Shown: positions 1 through 5,269 of the stretch, in pieces
Layout: each line of letters begins with the position of its first letter
Position numbering within the stretch: the stretch's first letter is position 1
Source of the DNA: AV2 sp035637175
GTDB taxonomy: Bacteria; Verrucomicrobiota; Verrucomicrobiia; Limisphaerales; AV2
DNA: 6,612 bases
Reading direction: 5' to 3'
Assembly (NCBI GenBank): GCA_035637175.1
Contig: DASPXS010000020.1
Coordinates: 1 to 6,612, forward strand
Notes under the pieces: generated by a model
Seen by the model: only the letters and a program-made list of their open reading frames with translations
Databases searched by the model: none
Told to the model about the DNA's origin: nothing
Translations under genes and position numbers: made by a program

Positions 1-98
1 AAGAGCTGCTCGGACACAAAGATGTTTCGACGACGCAGATTTATACACACGTGATGAATAAGCCAGGGATCGGCGTGCGCAGTCCGTTGGATGGGTGA
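1..98 (+). CDS. Integron-type tyrosine recombinase, C-terminal fragment
   Basis: This is the last 31 codons of a gene that enters from the left; the frame begins at base 3 and stops with TGA at 96-98. The visible peptide begins ELLGHKDVSTTQIYTHV and ends GVRSPLDG. It contains the LLGH histidine box and the IYTH catalytic tyrosine of tyrosine recombinases. The ending GVRSPLD is what I recognise from integron integrases (IntI), which recombine attC and attI sites, more than from XerC/XerD. The core catalytic Arg and Lys residues and the IntI-specific insertion lie outside the window, so function cannot be fully judged. The gene converges on argJ. It is followed within about 10 bases by a CGTT repeat array, and no cassette-like genes are visible downstream. 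A plain Xer-like or phage integrase is the alternative. Confidence 0.8.
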   Translation, partial: ELLGHKDVSTTQIYTHVMNKPGIGVRSPLDG

Positions 99-108
99 AG
101 GGGACAAA

Positions 109-173
109 CGTTAAAGCGTTACAAGCGTTACAAGCGTTAAAACGTTGAACCGTTAAAACGTTGAACGTCCAAC
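109..173. repeat. CGTT-headed 8-9 base tandem array
   Basis: Seven head-to-tail units run from 109 to 166, each starting with CGTT. They are CGTTAAAG, then CGTTACAAG twice, then CGTTAAAA and CGTTGAAC alternating twice. GTCCAAC follows at 167-173. The GTTGAAC copies (144-150, 160-166) fit the attC core consensus GTTRRRY, and GTCCAAC fits the inverse core RYYYAAC. No full attC hairpin is apparent. The array starts about 10 bases after the recombinase stop. Confidence 0.75.
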
Positions 174-176
174 CAC

Positions 177-250
177 TGATTACTGACAACTGATTACTGA
201 CCACCGACCACTGACATCGAACATCGAACATCGAACGTTGAACTTTGAAC
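177..250. repeat. Degenerate heptamer tandem array
   Basis: The sequence has a 7-base period. Units of the TGATTAC, TGACAAC and TGACCAC type run from 177 to 218. The phase then slips by one base into GAACATC-type units, ending with GAACGTT and GAACTTT at about 250. Open frames across this stretch encode only reiterated low-complexity peptides and are not taken as genes. Confidence 0.85.
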
Positions 251-259
251 CCACCCTGG

Positions 260-275
260 CCCCTCCCGGGAGGGG
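260..275. repeat. 16-base perfect palindrome, copy 1
   Basis: CCCCTCCCGGGAGGGG is a perfect palindrome, preceded by ACCCACCCTGG. A diverged second copy lies at 348-361. Both follow heptamer units ending in GAAC, so the palindrome and the heptamers look like one compound repeat module. No T-run adjoins it, so it is not a convincing terminator for either convergent gene. Confidence 0.7.
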
Positions 276-297
276 AGCGGACTTGAGCGGTGAAGCG

Positions 298-329
298 GAA
301 CATCGAACATCGAACATCGAATCTTGAAC
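298..329. repeat. GAACATC heptamer array
   Basis: Three perfect GAACATC units occupy 298-318, followed by the degenerate units GAATCTT and the start of GAACCGG. This is the same unit type as the end of the 177-250 array. The second palindromic block follows it directly. Confidence 0.8.
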
Positions 330-335
330 CGGGGA

Positions 336-361
336 CCCACCCCGAACCCCTCCCAGGAGGG
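336..361. repeat. GC-rich palindromic block, copy 2
   Basis: The block reads ACCCACCCCGAAC followed by CCCTCC-CA-GGAGGG (arms 348-353 and 356-361). It matches the block at 249-275 in order and spacing with a few changes. It ends about 30 bases before the argJ stop on the opposite strand. No function is assigned. Confidence 0.65.
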
Positions 362-880
362 AACGATCCGCGCGCATGCGGTGTTCTTTTCTTTACCCGC
401 CCAGCGACGCGGGATCACTGACATCGCCTTTGTTGAACTCGACATATTCCTCGGTGAGATCGGCGCCATAAATTACGGCGCCGGCGTTGCCGAGATTCAG
501 GTTGATGTGCAGGTCGAATTCCTCGGGCGCGACGGCGGCGCAGAGGTCTTTGAAGCCGGCTTTGGTCGGCTGACCACGCTTGAGGCTCCAGAGAATTTTC
601 CGGTTGCCAGGCGCGCTGTAACCGATGTCCACCTTTTCCTCGACGACTTGGGCGCAGGAATAACCGAGCGCATCGATGATGCGACCCCAATTCGGATCAC
701 CGCCGTTCCAGCTCGTCTTCACCAGCGCGCTGTTGGCTACGGCGCGCGCGGCGGCGTCGGCATCGGCGAAATTCCGCGCGCCATTCACTCGAACCGTGAC
801 AAAACGCGATGCGCCTTCGCCGTCGCGCACGATCATTTTGGCCAGATCGAGGCAGACGTGATTGAGAGCGGATTGGAAAA

Positions 881-908
881 TCGTGAACCGTGAATCGTGG
901 ATCGTGAA
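881..908. repeat. Four-copy heptamer array inside argJ
   Basis: On the + strand four adjacent 7-base units of consensus TCGTGAA fill 881-908; unit 2 begins with C and unit 3 ends GGA instead of GAA. The array starts at the Asn codon of the NGLAGN motif and ends 6-8 bases before the conserved FQSAL segment. It therefore replaces a loop that in family members such as Geobacillus ArgJ (recalled, not aligned here) is about 12 variable residues. Because 7 is not a multiple of 3, each gain or loss of a unit changes the frame. Confidence 0.85.
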
Positions 909-1072
909 TTGCCGGCCAGTCCATTCGCCAGTACGAGGACGGTGTCGTTGGTGCTCATGTCGCCGTCCACGGTGATGCGATTGAAACTGTTCGCCACAGC
1001 CTCCTGCAACGCGGCCCGCAGCGCCTTTGCTTCGATGGCCGCGTCAGTGGTGATGAAGCAAAGCATCGTCGC

Positions 1073-1156
1073 GTGTCCTGGGGCGCGGCCACGGTTCCGG
1101 GCGCTCGCCGAGGGCGCCTTGGCGGGCACCGGCAGGGGACGCCGGCCGGTGGCGCT
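1073..1156 (-). repeat. 84-base in-frame insert in argJ, candidate palindromic element
   Basis: These 28 codons (SATGRRPLPV to NRGRAPGH) separate GMIQPGM from ATMLCFITTDA, which are contiguous in ordinary ArgJ proteins (GMIxPxMATML). The insert is rich in Pro, Arg, Ala and Gly. It contains an inverted repeat, CACCGGC at 1127-1133 and GCCGGTG at 1145-1151. The stretch 1131-1147 matches the core of the argC insert (2214-2232) at 15 of 17 positions with one 2-base gap. The insert boundaries are inferred from remembered family sequences. Confidence 0.65.
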
Positions 1157-1756
1157 CATGCCGGGCTGGATCATTCCCGCGCCTTTGCAGATGCCGCCCA
1201 TGCGGACGGTCTTGCCGCCCAGCTCGAATTCGACCGCGACCTGCTTTGGCCGGGTGTCGCTGGTCATGATCGCTTCCACCGCGTGATCGGCGCATTCAAG
1301 CGCGTCGTCGAGCACCGTGAGGGCGTCGAGGATTCCCGCCTGGACGTTATCCATCGGCAGAGTCACGCCGATTCGCCCTGTGGACCCGGCCAGGACGTGC
1401 TCTTCCGGCATGTGGAGTTGACGGGCGAGGAGGGCGGTCATGGCGAGCGCGTCTTTCCAGCCTTGTTTTCCGGTGCAGGCATTGGCATTGCCGGAGTTGA
1501 TGACGATGGCTTGGGCCGTGCCATTCTTTACCCGCTGGAGACAGAGCTTCACCGGCGGGGCGCAGACCTGGTTGGTCGTGAACATGCCGGCAACCGTTGC
1601 AGGAACTTCCGAGACGATGAGTGCGAGGTCGCGTTTCCTGCCTTTCTCCGAGCCTTTGCCGGTGCCGAGGCGTTTGATGTCGCAAAAAACGCCGCTGGCG
1701 AGGAAGCCCTTGGGGGCCACGATGGAGCCGGGAATGACTTTGAATCTTGACTTCAT

Positions 1757-1913
1757 GAAAGGTGGTTCATCCGCGAATCACGCCAATCGACGCGACTGAG
1801 TGGCTTCACGCCCGCTCGATTGCGGGCACAAGAGACTCCTCCTTTGCTCTCGCGGCCTCCTTGATCTGCTTTTCCAGCCCGCGCAGTGGTTCATGATTCG
1901 ATGGTTGTTGGCG
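1757..1913. other. argC-argJ spacer with hairpin
   Basis: This 157-base spacer holds no convincing gene. A perfect hairpin, GCCCGC-TCGATT-GCGGGC, lies at 1810-1827 and has no following T-run, so it is not a standard terminator. On the - strand AGGAGG-like runs occur at about 1840-1865, but no long frame starts after them. The argC frame stays open for 35 codons after the argC stop, to TGA at 1806-1808, with a helix-like Lys/Glu/Ala composition and no ATG. Bases 1770-1797 contain loose repeats of CGCGAATCA and CGCCAATCGA type. The argJ frame cannot be extended upstream because TGA lies at 1778-1780. Confidence 0.5.
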
Positions 1914-3014
1914 TCAGATGAGCCCCGTCGTTTCGGGAAACCCGCACAGGATGTTGAAGCATTGGAGGGCCTGGCCGCTTGCGCCTTTGATGAGGTTGTC
2001 CACGGCGCTCATCACGATGAGCCGGCCGGTGCGCGGATCGAGTCGCCAGGCGATTTCAATGACGTTCGTGCCGACCACGTTCTTGGTGTCGGGAAGTGCC
2101 GATTTGTCGGGATCCAGCAAACGAACGAACGGTTCGTTGCCATACGCGGCCTGGTAACAGGCGGCGATTTTTTCGTTGAGAGCTTCAAGCGTTGTGCCGG
2201 TTTCTCCGGAATGGGCAGGTGGGAGGCCTGCCCTGCCTTCAAAATGCGGCGCCGGCGCCAGATAGAGCGTCGTGAGAATCCCGCGATTGACGGGAACCAG
2301 GTGCGGCGTGAATTGAATCGCCACCGGCGCCTTCGCGGACAGGGAAAGTTCCTGTTCGATTTCGGACAAATGGCGGTGCTTCGGGATACCGTAGGGCCGC
2401 ACGCTTTCATTGCAATCAACGAAGAGGTATTCCGGTTCCAGCTTCCGGCCCGCGCCGCTGAGGCCGCTGAGGGAGTCGGCGATGATGGCGCTCGGTTTGA
2501 TCAAACCGTCGCGCAACAGAGGGATCGTCGGCACCAGGATGCTCGTAGGATAGCAGCCGGGCGAGGCGACGAGCGAGGTGTTCTGGATTTGCGCGCGGTA
2601 AACTTCGGGCAGGCCATAAACCGATTTTTTGAGCAGGTCGGGCGCCGGATGGTCGTGGGCGTAGAACTCTTTGTAAACCGCGGCGCTCTTCAGGCGGAAA
2701 TCGGCGCTCAGGTCGATGACCCGGCAACCGAGTTGGAGCAGGGGGACGGCATACTCGGCGGCGACGCCGTGCGGCAGCGCGAGAAAAACGACTTCGGCCA
2801 GTTTGGCGAGCGACTCGGCGTTTGGCTCGCTGAAGCGCACGGTCTTCGCGATCGGATGATGGGCGAATTTCGGAAAAACCTGCGCGACGGTCTGGCCGGC
2901 ATATTGGCGCGAGGTGAGGGCCGCGAGTTCGGCGTGCGGATGAGTGAGGAGCAACCGAACCAGTTCCTCACCCGAATAACCGGATGCGCCGACGATGGCG
3001 ACTTTTTTTTTCAT
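1914..3014 (-). CDS. argC: N-acetyl-gamma-glutamyl-phosphate reductase
   Basis: ArgC reduces N-acetyl-glutamyl phosphate to the semialdehyde with NADPH, the third step of arginine synthesis. The 366-residue product opens with the nucleotide-binding motif VGASGYSGEE (8-17). It has the catalytic Cys154 in SPGCYPTS, the SGLSGAGRK segment (183-191), the HRHLSEIEQE segment (213-222) and the TPHLVPVNRGILTT segment (236-249). It is somewhat longer than the usual roughly 345 residues, mainly through a repeat-derived stretch at about 259-270. The start is ATG at 3014. The only ribosome-site-like bases before it are GAAG, and the leader is a heptamer array. Codons 2-4 form a run of nine A's. It is separated from rpsI upstream by a terminator, so it probably has its own promoter, and it leads into argJ. 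Confidence 0.96.
   Translation of the reverse strand: MKKKVAIVGASGYSGEELVRLLLTHPHAELAALTSRQYAGQTVAQVFPKFAHHPIAKTVRFSEPNAESLAKLAEVVFLALPHGVAAEYAVPLLQLGCRVIDLSADFRLKSAAVYKEFYAHDHPAPDLLKKSVYGLPEVYRAQIQNTSLVASPGCYPTSILVPTIPLLRDGLIKPSAIIADSLSGLSGAGRKLEPEYLFVDCNESVRPYGIPKHRHLSEIEQELSLSAKAPVAIQFTPHLVPVNRGILTTLYLAPAPHFEGRAGLPPAHSGETGTTLEALNEKIAACYQAAYGNEPFVRLLDPDKSALPDTKNVVGTNVIEIAWRLDPRTGRLIVMSAVDNLIKGASGQALQCFNILCGFPETTGLI
2205..2240 (-). repeat. Palindromic insert within argC
   Basis: This stretch encodes EGRAGLPPAHSG (residues 259-270) between ILTTLYLAPAPHF and TGTTLEALNEK, a surface-loop position where family members normally have only a few residues. It holds a perfect inverted repeat with arms of 7 and a loop of 7: GGGCAGG at 2213-2219 and CCTGCCC at 2227-2233. 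The frame is kept. The core resembles part of the argJ insert but is read in a different frame. Confidence 0.65.
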
Positions 3015-3018
3015 CTTC

Positions 3019-3067
3019 GTGGTCAGTGGTCAGTAATCAGTAATCAGTAATCAGTAATCAGTGGTCC
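3019..3067. repeat. Seven-copy heptamer array in the argC leader
   Basis: Reading the + strand, there are two GTGGTCA units, four identical GTAATCA units and one GTGGTCC unit, with no spacing. The array ends four bases upstream of the argC start codon, so it forms the region a ribosome would contact. It has no AGGAGG-like sequence. Confidence 0.9.
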
Positions 3068-3070
3068 GTT

Positions 3071-3099
3071 CTATTGCGATGTAATCCGGTTTTTTGCAA
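3071..3099 (-). promoter_or_regulatory. Possible weak argC promoter
   Basis: Between the two heptamer arrays lies the only unique sequence upstream of argC. On the - strand it contains TTGCAA (3094-3099) and CAATAG (3071-3076) separated by 17 bases. The first element fits a sigma-70 -35 box fairly well and the second fits a -10 box poorly. It is proposed because argC lies beyond the rpsI terminator and needs its own start. Confidence 0.25.
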
Positions 3100-3161
3100 C
3101 TGACAACGGACAACTGACAACGGACAACTGACAACGGACAACGGACGACAAACCACTGACC
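3099..3161. repeat. Alternating heptamer array between argC and rpsI
   Basis: ACTGACA and ACGGACA alternate three times over 3099-3140, followed by ACGGACG and two degenerate units to 3161. The alternation means the effective period is 14 bases. The array begins where the possible -35 box ends and stops just before the rpsI terminator. Confidence 0.88.
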
Positions 3162-3165
3162 CAAC

Positions 3166-3195
3166 AAAAAACCCCGCCGGACTCAACCAGCGGGG
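3166..3195 (-). terminator. Rho-independent terminator after rpsI
   Basis: On the - strand, CCCCGC (3190-3195) pairs with GCGGGG (3172-3177). Two further G-C pairs follow inside after one mismatch, leaving a 6-base loop. The stem is followed directly by a run of six T's (3166-3171). It lies about 20 bases after the rpsI stop and separates the ribosomal genes from argC-argJ. Confidence 0.88.
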
Positions 3196-3215
3196 CTTGG
3201 ACGTCTGGACTCGCT

Positions 3216-3617
3216 TTAGCGTTTACTGTATTGGAAACGTTTGCGAGCGCCCGGCTGGCCGTACTTCTTGCGCTCGCGCATGCGCGGATCGCGGGTGAGC
3301 AGGCCGTGGGACTTGAGCGTCGGACGCAGATTGGCGTCGGCGACGAGGAGGGCGCGCGCGATGCCGTGCCGCACCGCGCCGGCCTGGCCGTTGGGACCGC
3401 CGCCGCTGACATTGACGCGGACGTCAAATTTCGCGCCCATTTCGGTGACGGTCAACGGCTGCAGGGCCTGCATGCGCAGGTTTTCAATCGGGAAATAATT
3501 TTCGAGCGACCGGTTGTTGACCGTGAACTTGCCGGAGCCGGCGGCCAGACGGACGCGCGCGACCGCGGTCTTGCGCCGGCCTGTTCCGAGGAATTCCTGA
3601 ACTTTCGCTTCTGCCAT
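3216..3617 (-). CDS. rpsI: 30S ribosomal protein S9
   Basis: S9 is part of the head of the small ribosomal subunit; its C-terminal tail reaches the P-site tRNA. The 133-residue product has the N-terminal FLGTGRRKTAVARV motif (9-22), the NNRSLENYF segment (34-42), GGGPNGQAGAVRHGIARAL (72-90), LLTRDPRMRERKK and the invariant SKR C-terminus. Its length is normal for the family. The start is ATG at 3617, chosen because MAEAKVQEFLGTGRRK matches family N-termini; the frame is open much further upstream but overlaps rplM. There is no Shine-Dalgarno sequence. It follows rplM, the usual partner, across a 44-base repeat-filled spacer. Confidence 0.97.
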   Translation of the reverse strand: MAEAKVQEFLGTGRRKTAVARVRLAAGSGKFTVNNRSLENYFPIENLRMQALQPLTVTEMGAKFDVRVNVSGGGPNGQAGAVRHGIARALLVADANLRPTLKSHGLLTRDPRMRERKKYGQPGARKRFQYSKR

Positions 3618-3625
3618 AATCAAAG

Positions 3626-3657
3626 GTTGAATCGTTAAAAGAGTTGAATCGTTGAAC
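3626..3657. repeat. GTTGAA(T/C) repeats in the rplM-rpsI spacer
   Basis: Two GTTGAAT copies (3626-3632, 3643-3649) and one GTTGAAC copy (3651-3657) are separated by CGTTAAAAGA and C. The units match those of the array beside the recombinase at 109-166. Here they fill nearly the whole spacer between two ribosomal protein genes and form the rpsI leader. Confidence 0.8.
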
Positions 3658-3661
3658 CGGA

Positions 3662-4096
3662 CTAATGAGCGGCGGTTAGTGTAGCGGGTTGCTGCGCGGC
3701 ATGGGGGTGGTTGCCGCCCTTGTACACTTTGAGCTTGGTCAACAGATGGTCGCCGAGCCGGTTCTTGGGAATCATTCCCTTGACGGCGTGCAGAATCAGC
3801 CGTTCGGGATGCCGGGCCCTGATTTGCGCGACCGACCTGTATCGTTCGCCGCCTTTCCAGCCGGAGTAGGACATGAAAAACTTCTCCGTCTCTTTCTTGC
3901 CGGTCAGCACGACTTTTTCCGCGTTGATGACCACGACGAAGTCGCCCGCGTCGAGGTGCGGAGTGAAAACGGGCTTGTTTTTCCCGCGCAGCACATTGGC
4001 GATTTGCGCGGCGAGGCGACCCAGGACGGCGCCATCGGCATCGATCACGTGCCACTTGCGCTCGTCCAAATTTACTTTCGGCAGAAACGTTTTCAT
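3662..4096 (-). CDS. rplM: 50S ribosomal protein L13
   Basis: L13 is an early-assembling protein of the large ribosomal subunit. The 144-residue product has RKWHVIDADGAVLGRLAA (13-30), the INAEKVVLTGKK core (58-68), the YSGWKGGERYRS segment (77-88), the HAVKGMIPKNRLG signature (103-115) and the LKVYKGGNHPHAAQQP ending typical of L13. Its length is normal. ATG at 4096 is preferred over the adjacent in-frame TTG at 4099 because MKTF fits family N-termini; no ribosome-binding sequence decides between them. It lies 55 bases after lpxD with no terminator between, so it is probably transcribed from upstream, with rpsI next. Confidence 0.97.
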   Translation of the reverse strand: MKTFLPKVNLDERKWHVIDADGAVLGRLAAQIANVLRGKNKPVFTPHLDAGDFVVVINAEKVVLTGKKETEKFFMSYSGWKGGERYRSVAQIRARHPERLILHAVKGMIPKNRLGDHLLTKLKVYKGGNHPHAAQQPATLTAAH

Positions 4097-4151
4097 CAAA
4101 GCCCGGACCAGGGAGCGGTGAAACTAGCAAACAAAGGGCGTAAGTCAACCG

Positions 4152-5159
4152 TCATTTCAGCTTTTTCTCCAGCTCGGCAACGCGCCTGACCAAATCGGGC
4201 AGTTGTTGGATGGCCAACATCTGGCGCTTGGTTTGGCGGTCGGGCTGCGCGGGGTAACCGAACCATTTCTCGCCGTCGGGAATATCATGCATGACGCCGG
4301 ATTGCGCCGCGACAGTGACCTTGTTGCCGATTTTCAAATGGCCCGCGAGTCCAACCTGTCCGGCGAGCGTCACAAAATTGCCCAGTTTTGTGCTGCCGGC
4401 GATGCCGGCCTGCGCCACCACGAGGCAATGTTCGCCGAGGGCGACGTTGTGGGCGATTTGGACGAGGTTATCAATCTTCGTGCCCCGGCCGATCGAGGTC
4501 GGTCCGAGCGCGCCGCGGTCAATGGTCGTGTTCGCGCCGATTTCGACGTCGTCATGAATGATGATGTGACCGATCTGCGGCACTTTGCGGTGCGCGCCGG
4601 AATCGAGCACGTAGCCGAAGCCGTCCGAACCGATGACCGCGCCGGCGTGGATGCGGACACGCTGGCCGACCTGCGTGCGCGGGTAAAGAACGGCATTCGG
4701 GAAAAGCTGGGTGTCCGCGCCGATGACGCAATGGGCGCCGATGTGATTTCCGCCGAGCAACACGCAACGCGCGCCGATGCGGACCTGTTCGCCAATCACG
4801 CAGTGCGGCCCGATATGAGCGGCGGGATCCACCTGCGCGGAGGGCGCCACGACGGCACTCGGATGTATGCCGGGAGCGAAGGTCGGTTCGGGGAAAAAGA
4901 GCGGCAAAACTTTTGCGAAGGCAACGCGCGCATTGGGGACACGGATCAACGTCTTTTTGGTGGAAGTGAACTCGCCGTCCACCATGATGGCGGCGGCGGC
5001 GCTTTGTTCGGCGCGGTTGAAGTAGGTCTGGTTCTCCGCGAAGGTCAGATCGCCGGCCCTGGCTTTGTCCGCGGGCGCAAAGCCGCTCAGTTCGACCGAA
5101 CGGTCGCCCAGCACTTCACCGTCGATTTGTTTGGCGATTTCAGCGGCGGTCAGGGGCAT
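4152..5159 (-). CDS. lpxD: UDP-3-O-acyl-glucosamine N-acyltransferase
   Basis: LpxD adds the second acyl chain to UDP-3-O-acylglucosamine, using acyl-ACP, in lipid A synthesis. The 335-residue product has an N-terminal uridine-binding domain (about 1-95, containing GDLTFAEN) followed by many hexapeptide repeats of the left-handed beta-helix type (about 97-290). His237 in QIAHN corresponds to the catalytic His239 of E. coli LpxD, and His274 to its second conserved His. The tail (about 305-335) looks coiled (VRRVAELEKKLK). The length is close to the 341 residues of the E. coli protein. The frame is open for 30 more codons upstream, but ATG 5159 (MPLTAAEIAKQI) matches family N-termini and the extension does not. 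The 110-base spacer to panD contains GC-rich inverted repeats and no gene. There is no Shine-Dalgarno sequence. Confidence 0.96.
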   Translation of the reverse strand: MPLTAAEIAKQIDGEVLGDRSVELSGFAPADKARAGDLTFAENQTYFNRAEQSAAAAIMVDGEFTSTKKTLIRVPNARVAFAKVLPLFFPEPTFAPGIHPSAVVAPSAQVDPAAHIGPHCVIGEQVRIGARCVLLGGNHIGAHCVIGADTQLFPNAVLYPRTQVGQRVRIHAGAVIGSDGFGYVLDSGAHRKVPQIGHIIIHDDVEIGANTTIDRGALGPTSIGRGTKIDNLVQIAHNVALGEHCLVVAQAGIAGSTKLGNFVTLAGQVGLAGHLKIGNKVTVAAQSGVMHDIPDGEKWFGYPAQPDRQTKRQMLAIQQLPDLVRRVAELEKKLK

Positions 5160-5269
5160 AAATCGAATGGGGACTGCGGAACGCGGAGCGCGCATCGGCT
5201 TCGCTGAACCGGGCGCCGTGTGTCCGAACTGCCAGCGGGCGACCCACAATCCGCCGCCAACCCTTGCTG

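Larger units (their letters stand above)
393..1756 (-). pseudogene. argJ: Frameshifted ArgJ, glutamate N-acetyltransferase
   Basis: ArgJ moves acetyl from N-acetylornithine to glutamate (some members also use acetyl-CoA) in cytoplasmic arginine synthesis. The first frame starts at ATG 1756 and carries NSGNANACTG (residues 87-96), STG (125-127), KGAGMIQPGM (191-200), the ATML self-cleavage motif (Thr at 230) and TVDGDMSTNDT (262-272). It then reads NGLAGN and is lost, stopping at 833-835. The family sequence resumes in another frame (FQSALNHVCLDLAK, then IVRDGEGASRFVTV, then NPNWGRIIDALGY-like residues) and ends at TAA 393-395. The span, 1364 bases, is not divisible by three. The break coincides with a 4-copy heptamer array (881-908), just before a T4 run. 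An extra 28 residues (201-228) precede the cleavage site. Both halves are well conserved, so this may be a recent break, a unit-number variant, or one missing base in the sequence. It follows argC on the same strand. Confidence 0.9.

Noticed and set aside
260..275. Bidirectional terminator between the integrase and argJ
   Set aside because: The palindrome has no loop and no T-run on either side, so it does not meet the pattern of an intrinsic terminator.
180..469. Small - strand open frames with FDVRCSMFDV-type peptides
   Set aside because: The peptides are direct translations of the tandem heptamers and GC palindromes, with no gene-like composition.
324..893. Long + strand open frame (189 codons) opposite argJ
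   Set aside because: It lies opposite the conserved C-terminal half of argJ and its start lies in a repeat block; its product shows no family features. It is an antisense shadow of a GC-rich gene.
1800..3050. Very long + strand open frame (416 codons) opposite argC
   Set aside because: It is longer than argC itself, but argC has all catalytic motifs while this product is Arg-, Gly- and Phe-rich with no recognisable domain, and it ends inside the heptamer array. Frame mirroring in GC-rich DNA explains it.
3019..3161. Possible CRISPR array
   Set aside because: The units are 7 bases, contiguous and without unique spacers, so they are simple tandem repeats.
3216..4148. 310-codon frame that would fuse an upstream segment to S9
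   Set aside because: Residues before MAEAKVQEF are rplM read in the wrong frame; S9 begins at 3617 with a standard length.
4203..5207. Long + strand open frame opposite lpxD
   Set aside because: It mirrors the hexapeptide-repeat periodicity of lpxD and has no independent features.
5160..5249. Thirty-codon N-terminal extension of LpxD
   Set aside because: The frame is open but unlike LpxD N-termini, and starting at 5159 gives the normal length and a typical beginning.
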